A stretch of 64,000 nt of DNA, from assembly GCA_025450315.1 (NCBI GenBank), contig JANWHQ010000064.1, positions 17,257 through 81,256 on the forward strand, given 5' to 3'. The stretch is from Caulobacteraceae bacterium. Lineage in GTDB: Bacteria > Pseudomonadota > Alphaproteobacteria > Caulobacterales > Caulobacteraceae. The translations under genes and the position numbers were made by a program. Below are positions 17,176-28,663 of the stretch, piece after piece (within the stretch, counting starts at the first letter, position 1; the number at the start of each line of letters is the position of its first letter). The notes below the pieces were generated by a model. The model ran no database searches. It saw nothing but the letters and a program-made list of their open reading frames with translations, and had not been told where the DNA came from.

Positions 17176-17631
17176 TCAGTTCCGCGAAGGCCCGGCGGCG
17201 GCCGTGGCGTAATGCATGGCCACGTCGATCGTGGATTGCGGCTCGGCCACGTCCACGGCCGTGTCGGCGAAGGCCGGCGGTCCGGCGAGGATCTTCGGCT
17301 CCCGGCTCGCCCCCCAGCCTTCCAGCGGCATGCCTATGCTGTTGAAGTTGAGGTGGCCGTCGGAGTTCTCGTCGTGGAAGACGGTCACCGCGTATCTCCC
17401 CGGCGCGACGCCCTGGTAGCGGACCTCCAGATCGCCCGCCTTGGCCGGAACGAACCGCCGTCCGGGGCAGCTGTAGAGCAGATAACTCTGCTGGTTGCAC
17501 AGTTCGACCATCACCTGTCCCGCGTCGTTGCGGAGCCCATGCAGGACGACCACGACAGTGGCGGCCTGCGCCGTGGCCGCCTGAACCAGCAGGCCCGCAG
17601 ACCCCACGGCGGCGACTATCCATGCACGCAT
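17176..17631 (-). CDS. DUF2141 family secreted protein
   Basis: A 151-aa protein with a cleavable signal peptide (about 1-23, ending ATAQA) and one DUF2141 domain: VVVLHGLRNDAGQVMVELCN, then YQGVAPGRYAVTVFHDENSDGHLNFNSIGMPLEGWG. The family is found in periplasmic or outer-membrane-linked proteins of unknown role. The ATG at 17631 is preceded by GGAGGGAGAG, a good ribosome site. It heads the operon with the membrane protein and the winged-helix regulator, and its promoter is covered by a 29-bp near-palindrome. Confidence 0.85.
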   Translation of the reverse strand: MRAWIVAAVGSAGLLVQAATAQAATVVVVLHGLRNDAGQVMVELCNQQSYLLYSCPGRRFVPAKAGDLEVRYQGVAPGRYAVTVFHDENSDGHLNFNSIGMPLEGWGASREPKILAGPPAFADTAVDVAEPQSTIDVAMHYATAAAGPSRN

Positions 17632-17649
17632 GATGTCTCTCCCTCCAAC

Positions 17650-17689
17650 CAGATTAGTCTGTGATACAGAGTAATCTGGAACTTGGCAA
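17650..17689 (-). promoter_or_regulatory. promoter with palindromic operator for the DUF2141 operon
   Basis: TTGCCA (17684-17689) and TATCAC (17661-17666) are 17 bases apart and point at the DUF2141 gene. A 29-bp near-palindrome (17650-17678), with outer arms CAGATTA/TAATCTG and inner arms TCTGT/ACAGA, covers the spacer and the -10. Binding there would block RNA polymerase, so repression is expected. The winged-helix protein of the same operon is the likely ligand. Confidence 0.65.
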
Positions 17690-17774
17690 GGAGGCGGTCC
17701 CTGGTCGGTATGGAAGACATTGGATGGGGAGGGCGTCAGCGCGGTCCAAGGCGCCGAGCGCGGCCGATCCGCCG

Positions 17775-18320
17775 CTATTGGACGTCGTAGCTGAACACCA
17801 TCTGGCTGATGGTCACCGCCCCGTGCTGGCGGGTCGTCACATTGCCTGAATTGTGGCTTTCGCCGCCGCCCGATCCGAAGGTCTCGGAGGCGAAGCACTG
17901 GTCGCGATTGGTGAGCAGCTCGAACACGACCGTCTTCCGGTTCGGCTTGTCGGTCACCAGTTCGCAGTTGGCGTTGAACTTCTTCCAGCGCTGTTTCTGG
18001 CCGCAGCTGTTGTCGCCGATCAGCCTGAACTGGAAGTTGGTGATGACATGGCCCGGCGCGATGGGCGGGGTGCTGAAGCTGTAGGTGGCCCCCGTGCCGT
18101 TGCAGCCGGGGCTCTGCCTCAGTCCGGAGGTTTCCTCGTAGTGTCCGGGCCCGTGCGGCCCAAGGCCACCCGCCGCCGCGGAGGGAGCAGCCGGCCCGTC
18201 GGCAGCGGCGGCCGGGGCGGTCATGGCGCAGACGGCGGCCGAGGCGGTCATGGCGCAGACGGCGGCGGCGAGCGCCGCCAAGGCCGGCTGGCGGACCAGA
18301 GCGGACACGCGAGACGTCAT
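17775..18320 (-). CDS. hypothetical secreted protein
   Basis: A 181-aa protein with a signal peptide (about residues 1-40). The mature part contains four cysteines in positions suited to disulphides (SPGCNG, NSCGQK, ANCELV, RDQCFAS). It ends in a beta-rich segment, HGAVTISQMVFSYDVQ. I do not recognise the family. The signal region contains a tandem duplication of 9 residues (AVCAMTASA then AVCAMTAPA), encoded by a 27-bp direct repeat near 18217-18270. I chose the ATG at 18320; the frame stays open upstream but that stretch is basic and unlike a leader. Confidence 0.72.
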   Translation of the reverse strand: MTSRVSALVRQPALAALAAAVCAMTASAAVCAMTAPAAAADGPAAPSAAAGGLGPHGPGHYEETSGLRQSPGCNGTGATYSFSTPPIAPGHVITNFQFRLIGDNSCGQKQRWKKFNANCELVTDKPNRKTVVFELLTNRDQCFASETFGSGGGESHNSGNVTTRQHGAVTISQMVFSYDVQ

Positions 18321-18375
18321 GACTGTTTCCCCTTCCCCTCCGGCCGGACGAAACGGCGCCGCCAGAGCAAGGCTC

Positions 18376-18642
18376 CTACATCTTGTAGTCAGTTTTACTC
18401 GGCACGTTCGCGGTTGCAAGACCGCTCCTCTGCGGCCGGCCGAAGGGGGCCGGATCGATCGGCCGGCGCTTTCCGTCCTCGAGGTTCTCGCAGCCCCAGC
18501 CAATCCGCTTGCTTCGGGTTTCGGACCTCTTGGCGGACTCGACCCAGCAGATCCACTCGTTGCGGGCCAAGGGGGTGATGTCCTCCCAGCTCGCCAGCGC
18601 CTTCGGCCTGGAGCTCGGGGCCGCGCCCGGATCCGGGGGCAA
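18376..18642 (-). CDS. small YdeI/OmdA-like protein
   Basis: The translation contains SWEDITPLARNEWICWVESA followed by KRSETRSKRIGWGCENLEDG and KRRP, a clear match to the short YdeI/OmpD-associated (OmdA C-terminal) family found in many proteobacteria. The usual cysteine/tryptophan-rich ending after KRRP is replaced by an unrelated 25-residue tail, which could reflect a frameshift near 18455. No ATG or GTG is available; the TTG at 18642 gives 88 aa, but the frame is open into the amidase gene. It could be an intact variant or a degraded copy. Confidence 0.55.
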   Translation of the reverse strand: MPPDPGAAPSSRPKALASWEDITPLARNEWICWVESAKRSETRSKRIGWGCENLEDGKRRPIDPAPFGRPQRSGLATANVPSKTDYKM

Positions 18643-18680
18643 GGCGTGGACCCGGCCGCCGGAGATCGGGGTCTGGCGGG

Positions 18681-19400
18681 TCAGCGCGGCAGGCGCAGCA
18701 GGCCCATCAGCCGCGCGCGGGTTTCGCCGTCGGCGATCCCATGCACCGCCGAGGGCCGCCAGTGCCGCTGGAAGGCGGCGACCACCTTGGCCAGCCGCTC
18801 GTCGTAGTCGCCGGTGCGCTCCACCTCGTAGCCGAGGCGGACCAGGCCGCTCTGCAGCACCAGCACGCCGGGGCCCACGTCGCCCACCTGCAGGGGCGCG
18901 CCCGGCGCCGGCTTGGGCTCGATCCACAGGCCGTGGCCGGCCTTCGCCAGCCGCTTCCAGGGGAACAGCTCGCCCGGATCCTCCTTGCGCTCGGGCGCGA
19001 TGTCGGAGTGGGCGACGATGCGGTCGTCGGGGATGGTCCATCGGGTGCGGATGTCGGCGACCAGCTCCAGCACCCGGTCGATCTGGGCCTTGGGGAAGGC
19101 GCGATAGCCGAACTCGTGCCCGGGATTGACGATCTCCACGCCGATGGAGACGGCGTTGCAGTCGCGCTCGCCCTGCCAGAACGAAACCCCCGCGTGCCAG
19201 GCCCGGCGCGCCTCGGGGACCAGCCGGAAGACGCGGCCGTCCTCCTCGACCAGATAGTGGGCGGAGACCCTGGCCTCGGCGTCGCGAAGGCGGGCGAGCG
19301 CCTCTTCGCCCGTGCGCATGCCGGTGTAGTGCAGCACCAGCATGTCGGGCGGACTGCGGCGGGCGTCGAAATTGGGCGAAGGCGCCTCGATCAGCTCCAT
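18681..19400 (-). CDS. N-acetylmuramoyl-L-alanine amidase (AmpD/AmiD type)
   Basis: This enzyme cleaves the amide bond between MurNAc and the stem peptide in peptidoglycan turnover. The 239-aa product has an amidase_2 domain with zinc ligands at VLHYTG (His about 24), AWHAGVS (His about 68) and IVAHSDIAPERKEDPGELF (His about 134 and Asp). A C-terminal peptidoglycan-binding domain follows (about 170-235, GDVGPGVLVLQSGLVRLGYEV). No signal peptide is visible, so a cytoplasmic AmpD-like role is possible, though the binding domain is more typical of AmiD. Confidence 0.9.
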   Translation of the reverse strand: MELIEAPSPNFDARRSPPDMLVLHYTGMRTGEEALARLRDAEARVSAHYLVEEDGRVFRLVPEARRAWHAGVSFWQGERDCNAVSIGVEIVNPGHEFGYRAFPKAQIDRVLELVADIRTRWTIPDDRIVAHSDIAPERKEDPGELFPWKRLAKAGHGLWIEPKPAPGAPLQVGDVGPGVLVLQSGLVRLGYEVERTGDYDERLAKVVAAFQRHWRPSAVHGIADGETRARLMGLLRLPR

Positions 19401-19434
19401 GGGGCCGATCTAGCCATATTCGCCGGTCTTGGCT

Positions 19435-19746
19435 CTAGCGGCGCTGGTCCCAGCCGTAGGCGACCCAGGAGTGGCCGCCCACATGCCGCGCCTCGATGAC
19501 CCCGGGCTCGGGCCGGCGCAGGTTCTTGCGGGCGCGGTAGGCGAAGCCGCCGAGGCTCAGCAGCGCCAGGCCCAGCATGCCCACCACCACCACCGTGGCG
19601 GCGAAGAACACCGCCAGCACGGCGGCGAGACCCACCGCGGCCGCCGTCGCCAGCGCCCCGCCGATCCAGGCCAGCGGACCCACGCCAAGGCGGCGCATCC
19701 CTCCGGCCTTGGGCTGCCGGTCGCCGGAAGCGGCGATGGGCTCCAT
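19435..19746 (-). CDS. hypothetical small membrane protein
   Basis: A 103-aa protein with a polar N-terminus and a long hydrophobic block (about residues 25-70) that can form two membrane segments, followed by a basic stretch (YRARKNLRRPEPG) and a Trp-containing end (HSWVAYGWDQRR). It has no recognisable domain. It lies between the amidase and the DnaJ-like gene on the same strand with short gaps on both sides. Codon use matches its neighbours, which supports a real gene. Confidence 0.65.
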   Translation of the reverse strand: MEPIAASGDRQPKAGGMRRLGVGPLAWIGGALATAAAVGLAAVLAVFFAATVVVVGMLGLALLSLGGFAYRARKNLRRPEPGVIEARHVGGHSWVAYGWDQRR

Positions 19747-19823
19747 CGTGGTCTCCAGACCTCGCGTCTCTCAGTATGTCGGCGCAGGGGGCATTGGCGT
19801 CAACGGCCCGCCACCGCAAAAGT

Positions 19824-20510
19824 TCACGCCGGCTCCGCCGCCGTCCAAGCGTTGCGCTCGCGCATCACCTGATCGTGCGCGGCATTGACGGCCGCAGCCC
19901 GGGCCCCGGCGTCCGGTTCGGACATCCCGCGCGCCAGGGCGCGATCGGGGTGGACCTGCAGCAGCGCCGCCTTCCAGGCGAGCTGGAGCTCGGCGTCGGA
20001 GACGTCGGGCTTCACGCCCAGCACCACATAGGGGTCGTCGGCCGGCGCGCCGATCTGCTCGGCCAGGATCCGCCGCCAGGTCAGGGGCGACATGCCGAAC
20101 AGCTCGGCCACCCGCTCCAGGAAGCGCTGCTCCTCGATGGTCACCACCCCGTCGGCCTTGGCGACGTGGAACAGGCCTTCCAGCACCTCCTCCAAAACCC
20201 CCGGGCAGGCGCGATAGCGCCGGGCGATCTGGCGGGCGTAGCTCTCGAAGCCGCGGGTGGTCTGCCGCGCCAGGTCGTAGAGCCGCCGCACGTCGCGCGC
20301 CGCGGCGGGGCCGGCCATGAACACCTCGGAAAAGGCGACGAACTCGGTCGGCTCGGCCTGGCCGTCGGCCTTGGCCAGCTTGGCGCCCAGGGCGGTCACC
20401 GCCGCCGAGAATCCAGGATCCTCGCCCGGCAGCCCGTCGGGGCAGTCGGTGCAACCGGCCCGAGCCGGCCGCCGCGCGGCGAGGCTTGTTATGGTGCGCC
20501 AGAACTTCAT
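19824..20510 (-). CDS. TerB-like/DnaJ-domain protein (DjlA-like)
   Basis: A 228-aa co-chaperone-type protein. The middle part (about residues 35-135) looks like a TerB-type helical domain (AKADGQAEPTEFVAF and FHVAKADGVVTIEEQRFLERV, the two repeated acidic KADG motifs). The C-terminus is a J domain (DPYVVLGVKPDVSDAELQLAWK... then VHPDRAL) with the HPD tripeptide that stimulates DnaK. Unlike Escherichia coli DjlA there is no clear N-terminal membrane segment. I chose the ATG at 20510 over a TTG 12 bases upstream. The cysteine pair CTDC near residue 20 is unexplained. Confidence 0.82.
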   Translation of the reverse strand: MKFWRTITSLAARRPARAGCTDCPDGLPGEDPGFSAAVTALGAKLAKADGQAEPTEFVAFSEVFMAGPAAARDVRRLYDLARQTTRGFESYARQIARRYRACPGVLEEVLEGLFHVAKADGVVTIEEQRFLERVAELFGMSPLTWRRILAEQIGAPADDPYVVLGVKPDVSDAELQLAWKAALLQVHPDRALARGMSEPDAGARAAAVNAAHDQVMRERNAWTAAEPA

Positions 20511-20544
20511 GGGAGTATTCAAAGTCTAGGCTCGCGGCGCGGTG

Positions 20545-24222
<3,678 letters not shown>

Positions 24223-24238
24223 CCCGAAAGGACCCCAC

Positions 24239-24814
24239 ATGGGCTTTGCCGCCTTGCTCTCTTCCCTGGCCCTCCTGGCCTCGGGCCCGTCGCAGCTGAC
24301 GCTCGCCCAGGCCGACGCGCCCCCCGCCCAGGGACCGGTCTCCACCACCACCGGCGCCACCAAGGACGCCCAGGCCGACGCCGACGCGGTGTTCAACGGC
24401 GAGGACCCCTTCCCGTCCGGCGCCCCAACCGACGACTACGGCTTCATGGGCTGGTGCTACGGCGCCCTGGCCGGCCATCTGGCGCTCTACGACAAGGTGC
24501 TGCCGCAGGTGCGCCGCATCGAGGGGGAGTTCCCCGACGCCGGCACGCCGCTGGACAAGGTGATGGACGGCTATCGCGTGCAGCACCTGCGCGGCGAGAA
24601 GATCCTGGCCAGCTACGAGCGGGCGCTCGACGTCCTGGAGGGCACCGGCAAGACCGGCGGGGTCGACCGGGCCGCCGCCGTGGCCAAGGGCCGCGAAGCC
24701 TGGACGGGCGCCGACACCGCCGAGCCGCGCCAGCTGGCCCAGACCTGGATGTCCTGGGCCCTGCCCGACCGCTGCCAGGCCACGGCGGCGCGGCTGGCGC
24801 CGAGCGGCGGCTGA
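24239..24814 (+). CDS. hypothetical secreted protein
   Basis: A 191-aa protein with a signal peptide (about residues 1-23, ending LTLAQA), a low-complexity Pro/Ala/Thr linker and a helical domain. That domain starts at DDYGFMGWCYGALAGHLALYDKVLPQV and includes RVQHLRGEKILASYERALDVLEG and ARQLAQTWMSW-like helices, ending with a cysteine (DRCQATA). Two cysteines could form a disulphide in the periplasm. I recognise the style from Caulobacterales but no function. AAAGGA precedes the ATG. It begins 17 bases after the oxoprolinase stop, so it may be co-transcribed with it. Confidence 0.75.
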   Translation: MGFAALLSSLALLASGPSQLTLAQADAPPAQGPVSTTTGATKDAQADADAVFNGEDPFPSGAPTDDYGFMGWCYGALAGHLALYDKVLPQVRRIEGEFPDAGTPLDKVMDGYRVQHLRGEKILASYERALDVLEGTGKTGGVDRAAAVAKGREAWTGADTAEPRQLAQTWMSWALPDRCQATAARLAPSGG

Positions 24815-24864
24815 TCCGGCCCGCCGGACGACAGCCTCTCGTCCGCCCTTGCGGCCGGTGAGGG

Positions 24865-25818
24865 CTAAGCGGCCGCAGGCCGGCGGTCGGCGGCCCAGAC
24901 CTTCACGGTGAGGCCGCCCGGCGCGCTGGCCGGCAAGGTGGTGACCTTCGGGCGGCGGAGGCCGGCGGCCGCGAGCCAGCGGGCCATCTCCTCGTCGGGA
25001 AAGCCGAGACGGCGGTGCTGATGGGCCTCGCGCAGATACTCCAGCCCGTGCGGCGCGAAATCGATGACCAGCAGCCGCCCGCCGGACGAGACCAGCCGGG
25101 CCGCCTCGGCCACCGCCGCGGCGGGATCGGACAGGTAGTGCAGCACCTGGTGCATCACCACCAGGTCCGCCGAGCGGTCGGGCAGGCCCGTCGCGAACAC
25201 GTCCCCATGCCTCAGCTCGCAATGCTGCAGCCCCGCCTCGGCCACCCGCATACGGGCGATGTTCAGCATCTGGTGCGACAGGTCCAGGCCGAGCGCGAAC
25301 CGGGCCCGCCCGGCCAGCAGGGTCAGCATCCGTCCCGCGCCGGCGCCCAGATCGACCAGGCAATTGATCGGACCTTCCGGCGTCGCGGCCAGGATGGCGG
25401 CCTCCACATCGGCCTCCGACACATGCAACGAGCGGAGCTGATCCCACAGTGGCGCGTTGCGCTCGAAGTAGGCTTGAGCCTTGGCGCCGCGTTCTGCCCG
25501 AACCGCCGCCAATTGGTCGCGATCTCGCGCCAAGGATGCGTCATGCTCATCGACGATCGACAGAACACGGTCGAGTATCGCCCGGCGGCCGGGATCGGCG
25601 GTGAGTCGATAGAAGGCCCAGCCGCCGTCGGGAAACCGCTCGACCAGGCCGCTGGCGGTGAGAAGGCGCAGATGACGGGAGACGCGCGGCTGGCTTTGGT
25701 CCATGATCTGGCACAGTTCCATGACCGCCAGTTCCTCACGGGCCAGGAGCGCGACGATCCGCAGCCGCGAGGGCTCCCCGGCGGCGCGCAGGACTTCGAC
25801 CCCCTCCTTCAGCCCCAT
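24865..25818 (-). CDS. ArsR-family regulator fused to a SAM-dependent methyltransferase
   Basis: A 317-aa two-domain protein. Residues about 1-80 are an ArsR winged helix (AAGEPSRLRIVALLAREELAVMELCQIMDQSQPRVSRHLRLL) without the metal-binding cysteines of the ArsR metal sensors. Residues about 125-310 are a class I methyltransferase (LVDLGAGAGRMLTLLAGRARFALGLD, then VVMHQVLHYLSDP). Fusions of this type are associated with methionine and SAM-cycle control, where the methyltransferase fold may sense SAM or SAH; this is an inference here, as no methionine gene is adjacent. I chose the ATG at 25818 because the ATG at 25824 lies inside the operator palindrome. Confidence 0.85.
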   Translation of the reverse strand: MGLKEGVEVLRAAGEPSRLRIVALLAREELAVMELCQIMDQSQPRVSRHLRLLTASGLVERFPDGGWAFYRLTADPGRRAILDRVLSIVDEHDASLARDRDQLAAVRAERGAKAQAYFERNAPLWDQLRSLHVSEADVEAAILAATPEGPINCLVDLGAGAGRMLTLLAGRARFALGLDLSHQMLNIARMRVAEAGLQHCELRHGDVFATGLPDRSADLVVMHQVLHYLSDPAAAVAEAARLVSSGGRLLVIDFAPHGLEYLREAHQHRRLGFPDEEMARWLAAAGLRRPKVTTLPASAPGGLTVKVWAADRRPAAA

Positions 25819-25820
25819 CG

Positions 25821-25848
25821 ACATAAAGATATACGGATATCTTTATGT
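25821..25848. promoter_or_regulatory. operator palindrome of the ArsR-methyltransferase gene
   Basis: ACATAAAGATAT and ATATCTTTATGT form perfect 12-bp arms around ACGG. The AT-rich site stands out in a GC-rich genome and is 2 bases upstream of the chosen ATG, with TTGACA further upstream on the minus strand (25856-25861 region). It resembles published operators of SAM-cycle ArsR regulators. It also lies 20 bases before mlaA on the other strand, so it could control both genes. Confidence 0.8.
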
Positions 25849-25868
25849 AACAGTGTCAAGCTGAGCGC

Positions 25869-26705
25869 ATGAGCGGGTCGATTCGCCTCCCCCGTCGCGT
25901 GCTCGGACTGCTGGGCCTGGCCCTGGCGCCGCTGGCGTTCGCCCCTCCCGCCCTGGCCGCCCCGCCGCCCGTGGACAAGTCCCAGCTGGAGGCCGGCCCC
26001 ATGGAGGACCCGCTGGAGCCGGTCAACCGGCGGCTGTTCCACGTCGACCAATGGATCAACACCGTCCTGGCCGGCCGGGGACGGATCATCTTCACCGCCC
26101 GGTGGATCCCGGCCCCGGTGCGCGAAGGCCTTTACAACGCCTTCGACAATCTCGACGAGCCGGACACCGCGGCCAACGACATTCTGCAGGCCAAGCCGAA
26201 GCGAGGCGCCAGCTCGGTCGCCCGCTTCGCGGTGAACTCCACCGTCGGGGTGCTGGGCGTGTTCGACGTGGCCAGCAGGCTCGGGCTGAAGCGCACCCGC
26301 GAGGACTTCGGCCAGACCCTGGCCATGTGGGGCATCACCGCGGGCCCCTATGTCTACATCCCGATCACCGGCCCCACGACCGCGCGCGACGGCGCCGCGG
26401 GCTTCGTCGACAACCTGCTGCTGCCCGGCCACTGGTTCCCGATGACGGCCTGGGAGCGCCGCGGCCTGCACGTGGTGGCCCTGGTGGTCCAGCCCTCGAC
26501 CATCGGCATCCGCCAGGTCGCCCGCGGCGCGGCCGAGGCCGGCGACACCAAGGACGAGTACGCCACCTTGCGCCAGCTCTATTACGACCAGCGCGCCGAC
26601 CAGATCGCCGACCGGCCGAACCTGGCCGACAACCCGGTGGCGGCCTTCCCCGAGAACAGGAAGAAGAAGCCCAAGGCGCCGCCGCCCGCCGCGCCGCCGT
26701 CCTGA
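25869..26705 (+). CDS. mlaA: MlaA/VacJ family outer-membrane lipid asymmetry protein
   Basis: MlaA removes phospholipids from the outer leaflet of the outer membrane and passes them to the Mla pathway. The 278-aa product has a signal peptide (about residues 1-30, ending ALAA) and the family core: EDPLEPVNRRLFHVDQWIN, RFAVNSTVGVLGVFDVASRLG, EDFGQTLAMWGITAGPYVYIP, and a Lys/Pro-rich tail. Odd point: no cysteine is present near the cleavage site, so unlike classic MlaA it does not look like a lipoprotein. It is divergent from the ArsR-methyltransferase gene. No other mla gene is in the window. Confidence 0.88.
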   Translation: MSGSIRLPRRVLGLLGLALAPLAFAPPALAAPPPVDKSQLEAGPMEDPLEPVNRRLFHVDQWINTVLAGRGRIIFTARWIPAPVREGLYNAFDNLDEPDTAANDILQAKPKRGASSVARFAVNSTVGVLGVFDVASRLGLKRTREDFGQTLAMWGITAGPYVYIPITGPTTARDGAAGFVDNLLLPGHWFPMTAWERRGLHVVALVVQPSTIGIRQVARGAAEAGDTKDEYATLRQLYYDQRADQIADRPNLADNPVAAFPENRKKKPKAPPPAAPPS

Positions 26706-26706
26706 C

Positions 26707-27339
26707 TCAGGGCGCGGGGCGCATCCCGGCCAGACGGCGCGCGGCGATCTCGAGGTCCTCGCGGGTGTTGACGTTGGCGAAGGCGTCCGGAGGTTCGAAC
26801 GCCACCTGGACCGCGCCCAGCCCCTCCAGGGCGCGCCAGGTCGGCGGATGGGCGCCGTCCTTCAGCGCCTCGGCCAGCGACGGCAGGGCGCCCACCGGCC
26901 AGACCGCGCAGAGCGGCTGGCGGCCCTCGGAGGTCACCGCCATCGCCGCCCCCGCCCCGGCGGCCTCGATCAGCCGATCGAACAGGTCGTGGGGCAACAG
27001 CGGCGCGTCGCACGGGCTGACGGCCAGGAGGGCCGCCCCCCGCGCCTTGGCCCAGGCCAGCCCCGCCTTGACCCCCGCCAGCGGCCCGTCCGGATCGCCC
27101 GGGGCGTCGTGCAGCACCTGAAGTCCCTCCGCCCGGGCCAGGGCCTCGGTCTCGGTCCCCGGCCGGGCGTTGACCGCCACCTCGCCGCAGGAGCGCCGCA
27201 GCCGGCGCACCGCCCAGAGCAGCAGCGGCCGGCCCTGCAGCAGCGCCACGGCCTTCTCGCCGCCAAAGCGCGTCGAGCGCCCGCCGGCCACCACCATGCC
27301 GACGGCGGTGCCGGATGCGGGGGATGCGGAGGCGCTCAT
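26707..27339 (-). CDS. mobA: molybdenum cofactor guanylyltransferase
   Basis: MobA attaches GMP to molybdopterin to make the guanine dinucleotide form (MGD) that the DMSO-reductase family, including formate dehydrogenases, needs. The 210-aa product has the nucleotide-binding loop VVAGGRSTRFGGEKAVALLQG (about residues 15-35), CDAPLLPHDL (about 112-121) and a C-terminal FANVNTREDLE motif typical of MobA. The ATG at 27339 fits family length. It is divergent from moeA across 61 bases, and the two formate dehydrogenases that need its product are in the same island. Confidence 0.94.
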   Translation of the reverse strand: MSASASPASGTAVGMVVAGGRSTRFGGEKAVALLQGRPLLLWAVRRLRRSCGEVAVNARPGTETEALARAEGLQVLHDAPGDPDGPLAGVKAGLAWAKARGAALLAVSPCDAPLLPHDLFDRLIEAAGAGAAMAVTSEGRQPLCAVWPVGALPSLAEALKDGAHPPTWRALEGLGAVQVAFEPPDAFANVNTREDLEIAARRLAGMRPAP

Positions 27340-27400
27340 GGGCCGATGATAGAGGCCTCGGCCCTGGCCGTCTTCCCGCCCAGCGCTTAAACAGGGCGCC

Positions 27401-28663
27401 ATGTCGGCCGCGCCCTCCAAGCCCCGTTTCGAGCACCCGGATTCAGGCCTGATCTCGGTGGAGGAGGCGCGCGCGCGCATCCTGTCGGCCCTGCGGCCGC
27501 TGGAGGTCGAGACCGTCCCCATCGCCCAGGCGCACGGCCGCGTCGCCGGCGCCGACCTCGAGGCGCGGCTGAACCATCCCCCCGATGCGGTCTCGGCCAT
27601 GGACGGCTACGCCTTGAGGGCCGAGGACGCCCGGACGATGCCGGCGCGGCTGAGGAAGATCGGGGTCTCGCGCGCCGGCGAGCGCTTCAAGGGCCGGCTG
27701 ACGCCGGGCGCCTGCATCCGCATCTTCACCGGCGCGGTGGTGCCGGAGGGCGCCGACACCATCGCCCTGCAGGAAGACTCCGAGGAGAGCGGCGAGGAGG
27801 TGGTGATCGCCGAGGTTCCGCCCAGGGGCCGCTTCATCCGCAAGGCGGGCATGGATTTCAGCGTCGGCCAGCTGCTGGTCCCGGCGGGCCGGGCGATCGG
27901 CGCCCGCGACCTGGGGCTGCTGGCCTCCGCGGGCCATGGCGAGGTTCCCGTGCGCCGCCGCCCGCGCGTGGCCATCCTGTCGACCGGCGACGAGCTGGTG
28001 GCGCCGGGCTCCGTTCCGGGGCCCGACCAGATCGTCGGCTCCAACGGCATCGCCCTGGCCGCGGCGGTGCGAAGCTGGGGCGCCGAGGCGGTCGAGATCG
28101 GCATCGCCTCGGACGAGACCCGGGCCATCGCCGAGGCCGCCGACCGGGCCAGGGGCGCCGACATCCTGATCACCTCGGGCGGCGCCTCGGTGGGCGACCA
28201 CGACCTGGTGCAGGCCGGCATCGCCGAGCGCGGCTTCCAGCCGGACTTCTGGCGCATCGCCATGCGGCCGGGAAAGCCGCTGATGTTCGGCCGGATCGGC
28301 GAACTGCCGGTGCTGGGCGTGCCGGGCAACCCGGTCTCGGCCCTGGTCTGCGCCATGCTGTTCCTGAGGCCGGCGCTCCGGAAGATGCTGGGCATGGCCG
28401 AGACCCAGCCGCAGTTCGAGCGGGCGCGGCTGACCGTCGCCCTGGGCCAGAACGACAAGCGCGAGGAATATGGCCGGGGGCGGCTGGAGCGCGGGGCCGA
28501 CGGGACGTTGTTGGTGACGCCCTTCCGCGCCCAGGACAGCGCCATGCAGGCCCTGCTGGCCCACGCCGACTGCCTGATCCGCCGCGCCCCGCATGCCCCC
28601 GCCGCCGCCGAGGGCGAGGAGGTCGAGGTCATCCGGCTCGATCTGGTCGAGGGCGGGTTCTAG
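27401..28663 (+). CDS. moeA: molybdopterin molybdenumtransferase, first copy
   Basis: MoeA inserts molybdate (or tungstate) into adenylated molybdopterin. The 420-aa product has the four-domain family layout: VSAMDGYALRAED (about residues 64-76), RIFTGAVVPEGADTIALQED, then the MoCF-like domain with LSTGDELVAPG and SGGASVGDHDLV, and VLGVPGNPVSALV followed by the C-terminal domain. A second, clearly different moeA lies at 33817-35073; paired paralogues may serve different metals or enzymes. This is the only plus-strand gene of the Mo/formate island between mobA and MOT1. It ends against a repeat shared with convergent mobB. Confidence 0.94.
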   Translation: MSAAPSKPRFEHPDSGLISVEEARARILSALRPLEVETVPIAQAHGRVAGADLEARLNHPPDAVSAMDGYALRAEDARTMPARLRKIGVSRAGERFKGRLTPGACIRIFTGAVVPEGADTIALQEDSEESGEEVVIAEVPPRGRFIRKAGMDFSVGQLLVPAGRAIGARDLGLLASAGHGEVPVRRRPRVAILSTGDELVAPGSVPGPDQIVGSNGIALAAAVRSWGAEAVEIGIASDETRAIAEAADRARGADILITSGGASVGDHDLVQAGIAERGFQPDFWRIAMRPGKPLMFGRIGELPVLGVPGNPVSALVCAMLFLRPALRKMLGMAETQPQFERARLTVALGQNDKREEYGRGRLERGADGTLLVTPFRAQDSAMQALLAHADCLIRRAPHAPAAAEGEEVEVIRLDLVEGGF

